From: Caulobacterales bacterium 32-69-10 | GTDB lineage: Bacteria; Pseudomonadota; Alphaproteobacteria; Caulobacterales; Caulobacteraceae | Direction of reading: 5' to 3' | DNA: 64,000 nt | NCBI GenBank assembly: GCA_002280485.1 | Contig: NCED01000008.1 | Location: 1 to 64,000 of the forward strand | Shown here: in pieces, positions 1-8,039 of the stretch | Layout of the letters: each line of letters starts with the position of its first letter | Numbering within the stretch: position 1 is the stretch's first letter | Made by a program: the position numbers and the translations under genes | The notes under the pieces: generated by a model | The model's database searches: none | Seen by the model: the letters and a program-made list of their open reading frames with translations, nothing else | What the model was told of the DNA's origin: nothing

Positions 1-73
1 GCTGCTTGCAGACCGCCTTGGTCGCCGGAAAAAGCCGCGTGCCGGAACCGCCGGCCAGGATGATGCCCTTCAT
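1..73 (-). CDS. rfbA: Glucose-1-phosphate thymidylyltransferase, N-terminal fragment at window edge
   Basis: Only the first 24 codons are inside the window; the gene runs off the left edge. They read MKGIILAGGSGTRLFPATKA followed by VCKQ. LAGGSGTRL is the nucleotide-binding signature of RfbA-type sugar nucleotidylyltransferases, which make dTDP-glucose from dTTP and glucose-1-phosphate, the first step to dTDP-rhamnose. The ATG is the complement of positions 71-73. The fbp gene ends 54 bases upstream on the same strand, so the two may be co-transcribed. The opening residues fit RfbA better than GalU or RfbF, but the specificity residues lie outside the window. Confidence 0.75.
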   Translation of the reverse strand, partial: MKGIILAGGSGTRLFPATKAVCKQ

Positions 74-127
74 GGCGCCGCTATAGCGCGAGCGCCGCCA
101 CCTGTCCCCTCCCCCTTGTGGGCAAGG

Positions 128-1141
128 TCAGGCCGGGCGTTGACCGGCAGGCGGCGGGGCGTCCGCGTGAAGGCGCTCGAGGCGCTCCACCTCGTTGGCG
201 GAGCCCAGCATCACCGCCACCCGCTGGTGCAGGGAGGTCGGCTGGGCGTCCAAGGTGGGGCCAAGCCCGTCGAAGGCCGCGCCGCCGGCCTGTTCGACCA
301 GGAGGGCCATCGGGTTGGCCTCGTACATCAGTCGAAGCTTGCCCCCGCGCCCAGGTTCACGGGCGTCCCAGGGGTAGAGGAACACCCCGCCGCGCATGAG
401 GACCCGATGGACGTCCGCCACCATCGACGCGACCCAGCGCATATTGAAGTTCTTGCCCCGGGGCCCTTCGACACCCGCAAGGCACTCGCTGACGTAGAGG
501 CTGACGGGGGCGGCCCAGTGACGGGCGTTCGAGGCGTTGATGGCGTATTCGCTGGTGTCCCGAGGCAGGGTGATCGCCTGTCCGGTCTGCACCCAGTCGT
601 GGGAATCCGGATCGAGGGTGAACATGGTCACACCCGCGCCGACGGTGAGCACCAGGGTGGTCTGCGGCCCGTAGACCACATAGCCGGCGGCGACCTGGCG
701 GCGGCCGGTCTGCAGGAAATCGGCCTCCGAGGCCTCGCGTCCTGCGTCCAGGTCGGGCGCGACGAGGACCGAAAAGATGGTTCCGATCGAGACATTGACG
801 TCGATGTTGCTGGAGCCGTCGAGCGGATCGAAGAGCAGCAGGTAGCCGCTGTCCTTGCTGATCGGGCGCAGCGGATGGATCGTCTCCATCTCTTCCGACG
901 CCATCGCCGCCAGCGACGCGACGGGCGCGCATCCGTTCAACAACAGGTCGTTGGCCAGGACGTCGAGCTTCTTCTGAACCTCGCCCTGGACGTTCTCGGT
1001 CACGAGCGCGCCCAGGACATTGGCCGTCGCCCCCCGGCGCACCAACGCGCCGATCGCATCGCAGGCGTCCGCGACCGCCAGCACCAGCTCCCCCAGGGAG
1101 TCAGGCGCATGCCCTGCAACGTAGGATCTCAAGTTCATCAA
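128..1141 (-). CDS. fbp: Class 1 fructose-1,6-bisphosphatase
   Basis: Predicted cytoplasmic enzyme that hydrolyses fructose-1,6-bisphosphate to fructose-6-phosphate, the gluconeogenic step that feeds hexose-phosphate pools used for sugar nucleotides. The 337-residue length is normal for class 1 enzymes. The metal and substrate site DPLDGSS is at residues 105-111, preceded by the acidic pair EE near residue 83. The C-terminal half has the expected [14 protein letters not shown] block. The protein starts MMNLRSY, so either of two adjacent Met codons could be the start. It lies upstream of rfbA on the same strand. No anomaly seen. Confidence 0.93.
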   Translation of the reverse strand: MMNLRSYVAGHAPDSLGELVLAVADACDAIGALVRRGATANVLGALVTENVQGEVQKKLDVLANDLLLNGCAPVASLAAMASEEMETIHPLRPISKDSGYLLLFDPLDGSSNIDVNVSIGTIFSVLVAPDLDAGREASEADFLQTGRRQVAAGYVVYGPQTTLVLTVGAGVTMFTLDPDSHDWVQTGQAITLPRDTSEYAINASNARHWAAPVSLYVSECLAGVEGPRGKNFNMRWVASMVADVHRVLMRGGVFLYPWDAREPGRGGKLRLMYEANPMALLVEQAGGAAFDGLGPTLDAQPTSLHQRVAVMLGSANEVERLERLHADAPPPAGQRPA

Positions 1142-1453
1142 CCTACTCCTGGCGAGACCCGTCCCGCATCCGGCTTCGGGCGGCGGCGCCGTCGAGGACT
1201 TCGCCTCGGTTTGCGCCAGGAGATGCTCCAGCCGGCCGCCGGCCGCAAGTCCGGGGCGACTCGCCGCCGTGTGGGGCGGCCCGCACAGATTTTTCAGGGC
1301 CCCAGGCCCTCAGGAACCGCTCCGTTCGCCGACTGTTAAGGGCTTTCGGGTCTTCTGGCCGTGAGGCGCGCACTTTCCTGTGGGCGTTTCGAAAACTGTC
1401 CTTGGCGTAAGCCGCAAAAGGGCAGTCAAGTTCGGCAGAAGGCGGAGCTGATC
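1142..1453. other. Intergenic region between divergent genes
   Basis: About 310 bases between the start of fbp (minus) and the small plus-strand gene at 1454. It must hold the fbp promoter and probably the promoter of the plus-strand gene. I see no convincing -10/-35 pair, repeat or RNA structure. An open frame runs back from the small gene to 1361, but that extension has no ribosome-binding site and unlikely protein composition. Confidence 0.4.
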
Positions 1454-1699
1454 GTGACTCATTACACGCCGCACGGCGAAAGCTTCCTCACGGGACTGGC
1501 CCCCGATTTCCGGCGGGCGGTGGAGGCGAGCGCCGCCACCATCCTGCTGAAGATCGAGCCGGCCACTGTGGAGCGGTTGGAGAGCCTGGCCGCGATCGCC
1601 ACCGACGAAGGGCTGAACGCCGACACCGACCACGAAGCCGAGACCGCCTTCGCCCTGGCGGCGGAGCTGAAGCGGCGGGCCGTGCTGCTGCGCAACTAG
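1454..1699 (+). CDS. Small hypothetical protein
   Basis: I do not recognise this protein. The chosen GTG start gives 81 residues, beginning MTHYTPHGESFLTGLAPDF, with an AAGGCGGAG ribosome-binding site just upstream. A start at 1361 would add 31 residues rich in Arg and Cys and looks wrong. The sequence is alanine- and glutamate-rich and predicted helical, with no signal peptide or membrane segment. It ends about 110 bases before kdsD on the same strand and could be in the same transcript. Function unknown. Confidence 0.5.
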   Translation: MTHYTPHGESFLTGLAPDFRRAVEASAATILLKIEPATVERLESLAAIATDEGLNADTDHEAETAFALAAELKRRAVLLRN

Positions 1700-1806
1700 G
1701 CGCCCCAAAACTATCCCTGCCGTCAAATCAGGAATATCTTCCCGACAGGCCGCAGCTCGTGACGGGCGCGCGGACGACTGCCGAACCTTCCCTGCCGGAG
1801 AGTTGA

Positions 1807-2784
1807 GTGAGCGCATTGGAACGCCCCGACCGGAGCACCGACGCCGCCGCCGTCGGTCGGCGCGTCCTGGCCCAGGAGGCCCGCGCCCTCGATAGCCTGG
1901 CGCAGTCGCTCGGATCGGACTTCGATCGCGCCGTCGAGCTGTTGCTGGAGGCCCAGGGCCGCATCGTCGTGACCGGCGTCGGCAAGAGCGGCCATGTTGG
2001 TCGCAAGGTGGCAGCCACCTTCGCCTCCACCGGCTCGCCCGCCTTCTTCATGCACGCCGGCGAGGCCAGTCACGGCGATCTGGGCATGGTGAGCCAGGGC
2101 GACGTGATCCTCGCCCTCTCCAAGTCCGGGGAGGTGCGCGAGTTCAAAGACGTTCTCGGCTATGCGGCCCGCTTCGCCATTCCCCTCGTCGCCATCACCG
2201 CCGCCCCCGACAGCCCCCTCGGCCGGGCCGCGACCCTGGTCCTGCGCTTGCCGACCACGGACGAGGCCACGGCGGAGGTGAACGCGCCGACGATCTCCAC
2301 CACCATGCAGATCGCCCTGGGCGACGCCCTGGCGGTGGCTCTGCTCGAGCGCCGCGGCTTCTCGGCGGCCAGCTTCAAGATCTATCACCCCGGCGGCAAG
2401 CTGGGGGCGCAGCTGCGCACGGTCGGCGAGCTGATGCACGGCCGGGAGGCCCTGCCGCTCATCGAGACCGAGGCCCCGATGACCGAGGCCCTGCTGGTGA
2501 TGACCGAGCGCCGCTTCGGATGCGTCGGCGTGCGGCGCAGCGGCGGCCCCCTGCTCGGCCTGATCACGGACGGCGACCTGCGCCGCCACATGACCGGCCT
2601 GCTGGACCAGACCGCCGGCCAGGTGATGACGCCCCACCCCCTCACGGTGACGCCCGACGCCCTGGCCGCCGAGGCGCTGAAGCTGATGGAGGACCGGCGG
2701 ATCACCGTGCTCTTCGTGGTCGAGGACGGCCTGCCGATCGGCATACTCCACATCCACGACCTGTTGCGCGCCGGCCTGGTCTAA
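1807..2784 (+). CDS. kdsD: Arabinose-5-phosphate isomerase (KpsF/GutQ family)
   Basis: Predicted to interconvert ribulose-5-phosphate and arabinose-5-phosphate, the first committed step to Kdo and CMP-Kdo. The 325-residue protein has an N-terminal SIS domain (about 40-190) with the sugar-phosphate loop GVGKSGHVGRKVAATF and the block FMHAGEASHGDLGM, then two CBS domains (about 210-325). This is the complete KdsD/KpsF architecture. The start is the GTG at 1807 with a CCGGAGAG site upstream. KdsB is encoded at 19.3-20.0 kb, so two CMP-Kdo steps are present in the locus, consistent with a Kdo-linked kps-type capsule. A housekeeping copy for LPS may exist elsewhere. Confidence 0.9.
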   Translation: MSALERPDRSTDAAAVGRRVLAQEARALDSLAQSLGSDFDRAVELLLEAQGRIVVTGVGKSGHVGRKVAATFASTGSPAFFMHAGEASHGDLGMVSQGDVILALSKSGEVREFKDVLGYAARFAIPLVAITAAPDSPLGRAATLVLRLPTTDEATAEVNAPTISTTMQIALGDALAVALLERRGFSAASFKIYHPGGKLGAQLRTVGELMHGREALPLIETEAPMTEALLVMTERRFGCVGVRRSGGPLLGLITDGDLRRHMTGLLDQTAGQVMTPHPLTVTPDALAAEALKLMEDRRITVLFVVEDGLPIGILHIHDLLRAGLV

Positions 2785-2833
2785 GGCGACGACAGCCTCG
2801 CCTAAACGGCGACGGCTCGATCGCCCACCGCCG

Positions 2834-3713
2834 TCACCACGTACGCTGGCGTTGCCACAGGGCGGCGTCGCGGATGATGCTGTCGAGATCCGAACAGGTC
2901 GGCTTCCAGCCCAGCCGCTGCTTGAGCAGGGTGGAATCGGCGACCAGCGACGGGGGATCGCCGGCGCGCCGGGGCCCGACCGTGCGCGGCACGCTGGCGC
3001 CCAGCACCCGCTCGGCCGCCTCGATCACCTGCTTGACCGAGACGCCCTCGCCCGTGCCGACGTTCATGATGGCGCTGTCGCCGCCGGCGATGAGGGCCCG
3101 GATGGCCAGCACGTGGGCCGAGGCCAGGTCGACGACGTGGATATAGTCGCGGATCGGGGTTCCGTCGGGGGTGGGATAGTCCTCGCCGAACACCGTCAGC
3201 GCCGGCCCCGTGCCCTGGACGGCCTTGATCAGATTGGGGATCAGGTGGGTCTCGGGCTCGTGGCTCTCGCCGGTCTCACCGTCCGGGTCCGCCCCGGCGG
3301 CGTTGAAGTAACGCAGGGCGCTCCAGCGGAACGGATAGGCGTCGCCGAACCAGCGCAGGGCGCTCTCGAAGGCGAGCTTGGAGGCGCCGTAGGGATTGAT
3401 CGGGACCGTGGCGTGGGTCTCGGGGATCGGCGAGACCGATGGGATCCCATAGGTGGCGGCGGTTGATGAGAAGACGAAGGCCTCGACCCCCGCCTCGATC
3501 AGGGCCTCGGTGAAGGCCACCGCCGCCCCGACATTGTTGTCGTAGTACTTCAGCGGATTGGAGACGGATTCGCCGACCAGGCTGAAGGCGGCGAAATGCA
3601 TGGCGCCCTGGACGCCGTAGCGCTGGACGATCTCGGCTACCAGGGCCTGACCCAATATAACCCGCGCCGCCGGCCACCAGGATCGCGGGCCGGTCGGAAG
3701 AGGGCTGGGTCAT
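2834..3713 (-). pseudogene. galE: UDP-glucose 4-epimerase with internal deletion and frame change
   Basis: The gene starts with an intact GalE N-terminus, ending in the NAD-binding motif AGGAGYIGS. At about 3645-3652 it jumps directly to the family's later segment QALVAEIVQRYGVQGAMHFA, in another frame. Roughly 40 codons that normally follow the glycine motif (second beta strand and adenine-ribose site) are absent, and the frame changes as well. Downstream everything is intact: SSTAATYG, the YGASK catalytic pair, RYFNAAGADPDG and IRDYIHVVDLA. The open part from 3655 (273 residues) lacks the cofactor glycine loop and should not work alone. Either a true pseudogene or an assembly deletion. Confidence 0.8.
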
Positions 3714-4024
3714 GGGGCAGGTCCTGACAAGGGGTGGCAAGCTGAGAATGGAAGGGCCGAACGGGCTCTAGATTGGCACGGCCTATCGTGCTTCGGCAGT
3801 CCGGGCCTGGAGATTTAGTCTAACGCCGATTCCAAGACGCTTTGCCGAGCGCTCATCCTCAAAAAGGCCTCCCCCGTAACCTAGGGGGGTCATGCGCTGT
3901 GGTTAGATCGCTCTGTGATCGCATGGTCATACGCCTGCTCTATCCCCGTCCTTACCCGCCCTTTAGAATTTTCGATGATGAGTGGCGGGCGCCGTGATCG
4001 GCACGACTTTGAGAGCGGAAACCC
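3714..4024. other. Divergent intergenic region galE / ugd
   Basis: About 310 bases between two divergently transcribed sugar-nucleotide genes. It is visibly more AT-rich than the flanks, as expected for a promoter region. I find no clear -10/-35 pair, palindrome or riboswitch-like structure. A short minus-strand open frame at 3890-4096 overlaps the start of ugd and is not supported as a gene. Confidence 0.4.
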
Positions 4025-5367
4025 ATGCACGTTGCGATGATCGGTACGGGCTATGTCGGCCTGGTGTCCGGCGCCTGCTTCGCCGATTTCGGCCACATCG
4101 TCACCTGTATCGACAAGGACGCCTCCAAGATCGAGCGCCTCAGGAACGGCGAGATCCCGATCTATGAGCCGGGCCTCGAGCAGCTCGTCGCCACCAACGT
4201 CCGCGAAGGGCGGCTGTTCTTTTCCACCGAGGCGGCCGAGGCCGTTCGCACGCCGATGCGGTGTTCATCGCCGTTGGAACCCCGTCGCGGCGGGGCGACG
4301 GTTACGCCGATCTGTCCTACGTCTACGCCGCCGCCGAGGAGATCGCGGGCCTGATCGACGGCTTCACCGTCGTCGTCACCAAATCCACCGTCCCCGTGGG
4401 CACCGGCGACGAGGTCGAGGCGATCATCCGCAAGGTTCGGCCCGATGGAGATTTCGCGGTCGTCTCCAATCCGGAATTTCTGCGCGAAGGCGCCGCGATC
4501 GCGGACTTCAAACGGCCGGACCGGGTGGTCGTCGGCGCCGACAGCGAACGGGCCCGTGACGTGATGCGCGAGCTCTACCGGCCGCTCTTCCTCAACGAAA
4601 CGCCGATCATGTTCACCGGTCGGCGCACCTCCGAGCTGATCAAGTACGCCGCCAATGCGTTCCTCGCGCTGAAGATCACCTTCATCAACGAGATGGCCGA
4701 CCTGTGCGAGGCCGTTGGGGCGGATGTTCAGGAAGTTTCGCGCGGGATTGGCCTGGACAACCGCATCGGGCGCAAGTTCCTGCACGCGGGCCCCGGCTAT
4801 GGCGGATCCTGCTTTCCCAAGGACACCCTGGCCCTCGTCCGCACGGCGGCCGACGCCGGCGCGCCCTCGCGCCTGGTCGAGGCCACCGTGGCGGTGAACG
4901 ACAGCCGCAAGAAGCGCATGGCCGGCAAGGTCGTCGAGGCCCTGGGCGGCGAGGTCGCCGGCAAGACCGTCGGGGTGCTCGGCCTCACTTTCAAGCCGAA
5001 TACCGACGACATGCGCGACGCTCCCGCGTTGGACATCATCCCCGCCCTCCAGGCGATGGGGGCCAAGATCCAGGCCTTCGATCCCGAGGGGATGCATGAA
5101 GCCGAGAAGCTGCTGACCGACGTGACCTTCTGCACCGGCCCCTATGAGGCGGCGGAGGGCGCTGATGTAATCGTCATCATCACCGAGTGGGACCAGTTCC
5201 GCGCCCTCGACTTCAACCGCCTGGGCCTTCTGATGCGCGACCGGGCCCTGGTCGATCTGAGAAACGTCTACCGCCCGGAGGACATGCGCGGCCGCGGCTT
5301 CAAATACATCTCGGTCGGCCGGCGAGGGCCCCGCATGGACCCGCCGCCCAACCCGCAGGCCGGCTGA
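4025..5367 (+). pseudogene. ugd: UDP-glucose 6-dehydrogenase, single-base frameshift
   Basis: UDP-glucose dehydrogenase oxidises UDP-glucose to UDP-glucuronate. The 5' part encodes the Rossmann start [20 protein letters not shown] and runs to about residue 75. The rest continues one frame back from about 4252 with [22 protein letters not shown], the KYAANAFLALKITFINE block, the catalytic-cysteine loop GPGYGGSCFPKDT and the C-terminal UDP-binding domain. Between CGC (4247-4249) and GCC (4252-4254) only two bases stand where a codon is needed, so one base is missing. Corrected length is 447 residues, typical of the family. Either inactive or a sequence error. Followed by the epimerase gene at 5433 that would use its product. 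Confidence 0.88.
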
Positions 5368-5432
5368 GGCTCGACACGCTCCCACCGCAAGGCTAAGGGG
5401 CCAACTCGGTTTGGCAGTGAGATCAGACGCCC

Positions 5433-6407
5433 GTGTCCATCATCGTCACAGGCGCAGCGGGCTTCATCGGCATGCACGTGGCCGAGCGCCTGCTCGCCCG
5501 CGGCGAGGATGTCGTCGGCGTCGATAACTTCAACAGTTACTATGACCCCGCCCTGAAGCGGGCCCGGGCGGCCCGGCTGACCTCCAATCCTGCCTTCCGG
5601 CTAGTGGAGGCGGACGTCGCCGAAGCCGCGCCTTTCGGCGCCCTGCTGCGCCGGACCGGCGCCACGCGCGTGATCCACCTCGCCGCCCAGGCCGGCGTGC
5701 GCAACTCGATCGACCATCCCTTCGACTACGAACGCTCCAACCTGGCGGGCCATCTGTCGGTGCTCGAGGCGTGCCGCCGTTTCGAAGGGTTCGAGCACCT
5801 CGTCTACGCGTCCTCCAGCTCCGTCTACGGCGAGCGCCCCCTGTCGACGTCCGGGTTCCGTGAGGACGACCCGGTGGACCATCCCGCCTCGCTCTACGCC
5901 GCCACCAAGCGCTCGGGCGAGCTGATGAGCACAGCCTATGCGTCGCTGTATGGCCTGCCTCAGTCGGGGCTGCGTTTCTTCACCGTCTATGGGCCGTGGG
6001 GACGCCCCGACATGGCCTATTTCAGCTTCACCCGGCGCATCCTCTCGGGACAGCCGATCGAGGTCTATGGCGAAGGGCGCCTGGCGCGGGACTTCACCTA
6101 CGTCGATGACATCGTCGACGGGATCATCGGCGTCGTGGACCAGCCGCCCGAGAGGCCTGAGAACCGGCTGTTCAATATCGGCGCCGGGCGCCCCGTCGGC
6201 CTGATCGACATGATCGCCACCCTGGAGCGGGCGATCGGTCGGGAAGCCCAGAAGGTGTTCTGCGCCATGCAGCCCGGGGACGTGAGCGCCACCTTCGCCG
6301 ACATCTCAAAACTGCACGCCCTGACCGGCTATGACCCGGCGGTGACGCTCGAGCAGGGCCTGCCGCGGTTTGTGGATTGGTACCGGCAGGCCTACAGACC
6401 TGGGTAG
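5433..6407 (+). CDS. NAD-dependent epimerase, UDP-glucuronate 4-epimerase type
   Basis: Extended short-chain dehydrogenase/reductase family, 324 residues. It has the N-terminal TGAAGFIG cofactor loop, the DNFNSYYDPALKRARA stretch typical of UDP-glucuronate epimerases (LpsL/Cap1J group), the catalytic SSSSVYG and YAATK, then FFTVYGPWGRPDMA and the DFTYVDDIVDGI block. Predicted to convert UDP-glucuronate to UDP-galacturonate in the cytoplasm. The start is GTG at 5433. It lies 65 bases after ugd on the same strand, so the two make a logical pathway pair. UDP-glucose or another 4-epimerase specificity cannot be excluded. Confidence 0.82.
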   Translation: MSIIVTGAAGFIGMHVAERLLARGEDVVGVDNFNSYYDPALKRARAARLTSNPAFRLVEADVAEAAPFGALLRRTGATRVIHLAAQAGVRNSIDHPFDYERSNLAGHLSVLEACRRFEGFEHLVYASSSSVYGERPLSTSGFREDDPVDHPASLYAATKRSGELMSTAYASLYGLPQSGLRFFTVYGPWGRPDMAYFSFTRRILSGQPIEVYGEGRLARDFTYVDDIVDGIIGVVDQPPERPENRLFNIGAGRPVGLIDMIATLERAIGREAQKVFCAMQPGDVSATFADISKLHALTGYDPAVTLEQGLPRFVDWYRQAYRPG

Positions 6408-6470
6408 CGGCGACGCCGCGCCGGTCGTTCTTCAAGGGAAGACCCAGTCGGACGCCGCATATTTGCCCGA

Positions 6471-7103
6471 TCAGGCCATCAGGCTGCGGAGCCAGACCGC
6501 CAAGCCCGTGATGAGCACAGCCTCGACGGCGATCATCACCGGAGTCTGGCGGAGGAGCACCCGCGACGACGCGGGGAAATCGCGGACGCCCCCTGTCGCG
6601 GTCTCCAGCTCGGCGAACTGGCCGTCCCGCTCAGGGGACGACGCCAGCACCTGTTCGAGCTGGAAAATCTGCGCCTCGGTGTGGTTTGGGTTTAGCGCCA
6701 GCGCGCTTTGAAGGGCCGCCTGCGCCTCCCGCTCCCGGCCCAGCGTCCTGAGTTCGACGGCGATGCGCCAGTGGTGATCGGCGGCCTGGGGCTCGATGCG
6801 TGCCGCCTCGGCCAACTGGTCCAGCGCCTCAGAGTGCCGGCCTAGGCGCGACAGGATCTCGCCCAGCTTGTGGCGACGCGCGGCGTCGCCTGGCGAAGCG
6901 GCGACCACCTGCTCCAACTGCACGGCGGCCTCGTCCAGGCGGCCGAGGTTGGCCAGCACTGCGGCGTAGCCGGCCCGGTCGGAGCTCAGCTCCTCCCCCG
7001 ACCCGGGGGGCTCGACCAGCCGTCCGTAGAGCTCCGCCGCACCGGCGAAGTCCTTGGCTTTGTAGGCCCGCTTGGCTTCTTTGCGCAGTTCGGCGTCGGA
7101 CAT
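6471..7103 (-). CDS. TPR-repeat protein with C-terminal membrane anchor
   Basis: A 210-residue protein made of tetratricopeptide-like helices (about residues 5-160). Repeats with the A/L/Y/A/P pattern include RAGYAAVLANLGRLDEAAVQ and HHWRIAVELRTLGREREAQA. A single hydrophobic segment near the C-terminus, VMIAVEAVLITGLAVWL, would anchor it as a tail-anchored protein with TPRs in the cytoplasm. It lies 27 bases downstream of the GT8-like gene on the same strand, so it is probably part of that operon. A scaffold for membrane-associated glycan assembly is plausible but not shown. Confidence 0.7.
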   Translation of the reverse strand: MSDAELRKEAKRAYKAKDFAGAAELYGRLVEPPGSGEELSSDRAGYAAVLANLGRLDEAAVQLEQVVAASPGDAARRHKLGEILSRLGRHSEALDQLAEAARIEPQAADHHWRIAVELRTLGREREAQAALQSALALNPNHTEAQIFQLEQVLASSPERDGQFAELETATGGVRDFPASSRVLLRQTPVMIAVEAVLITGLAVWLRSLMA

Positions 7104-7130
7104 GGCTTGGACCGTCTCGCAGGGATGGGA

Positions 7131-8039
7131 TCAGGCGTTACGCTGTAGCACCGGCGCGCCCGCCGCCGCTTGCACCGCTTCGGCGCGCGCCTTCTTTCGC
7201 GCGTACACCTCGGCATGTTTGACGAAGCCGGCCTTGTGGTCGATCGCCTCATATCGGCGGGCGGCGGCGGCGTCGAAACCTGCCTCGTGGGGCATCTCGG
7301 CGAGTTCGTCGAGCAATGACGGCCGGAAATAGCCCAGTTCCACCTCCCGGCGAAGGGTTCCCTCGGACAGCGCGCCGGTTTCCACCATGAGCAGAACCTC
7401 CTTGAACCAGAGCCGGCCATTGGGGTTGTGAGGCGAAACCCAGGGCTGCGTGTTCATGTCAGTATAGTGGATCAGCCGGGTGTCGAGATCGTAATACTCG
7501 AGGCTGTTCCATTCAAACGGCACGGCGAAGCGGACCTTGTCGTCGGGCAGGATGCACAGCTCATACATCAACTGCTCATAGGTATAGCTTCCGTCCAGTC
7601 CGGCGACGATGTCGCGCACGTTCCAACGGGCTCGGGCGCAGTCGATGAGCATCACGGAGCACTGCTTCACCCGCTTGCCCGGCGCGCCCTTGCGCTTCGT
7701 CACGGCCGCATGCCCGGGCACGTCCTCCTGGATGATGATCACGGAGCCCTCGAACGGAATCGCCCACAGCTCTCGGATGTCGCGGAACACCAGCATGTCC
7801 GCATCGAGGTAAAGGGCCTTGCCCCGGCGTTCCATCAACTCGGGAATGGCGAAGCGGGCGAACGAGAAGTTGGTCCGCGACCCCTGCCGCAGGTCTGCCG
7901 GCTCCGGCAGGTCGAGGTCGATGAGCGGGCTGAGACGGATGTGCGCCGAGGTGTGGCGGCGGATCGAATGCTCAAGCACCGCCACCGCCAGCAACTGGGA
8001 CCGATCGGCCCCGACGAAGATGTCCACCGCCTCACCCAT
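7131..8039 (-). CDS. Glycosyltransferase, GT8-like
   Basis: Starting at MGEAVDIFVGADRSQLLAVA, the protein has 302 residues. The overall pattern is that of GT8-type retaining transferases: an N-terminal IFVGAD strand, then GKALYLDADMLVFRD carrying the metal-binding DAD, then a C-terminal part with a conserved HYTDMNTQPW (His for metal/UDP). The ATG at 8039 overlaps the stop of the upstream glycosyltransferase by 8 bases, indicating translational coupling. A longer open frame to 8255 would overlap that gene heavily and is rejected. Sugar donor and acceptor unknown. Confidence 0.75.
   Translation of the reverse strand: MGEAVDIFVGADRSQLLAVAVLEHSIRRHTSAHIRLSPLIDLDLPEPADLRQGSRTNFSFARFAIPELMERRGKALYLDADMLVFRDIRELWAIPFEGSVIIIQEDVPGHAAVTKRKGAPGKRVKQCSVMLIDCARARWNVRDIVAGLDGSYTYEQLMYELCILPDDKVRFAVPFEWNSLEYYDLDTRLIHYTDMNTQPWVSPHNPNGRLWFKEVLLMVETGALSEGTLRREVELGYFRPSLLDELAEMPHEAGFDAAAARRYEAIDHKAGFVKHAEVYARKKARAEAVQAAAGAPVLQRNA

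Noticed and set aside
116..1339. 407-codon plus-strand open frame opposite fbp
   Set aside because: It is the antisense shadow of a complete fructose-1,6-bisphosphatase; its translation is Arg/His/Gly-rich without motifs.
2783..2803. AGGCG/CGCCT inverted repeat between kdsD and galE as a terminator
   Set aside because: Five-base arms with no T-run; too weak.
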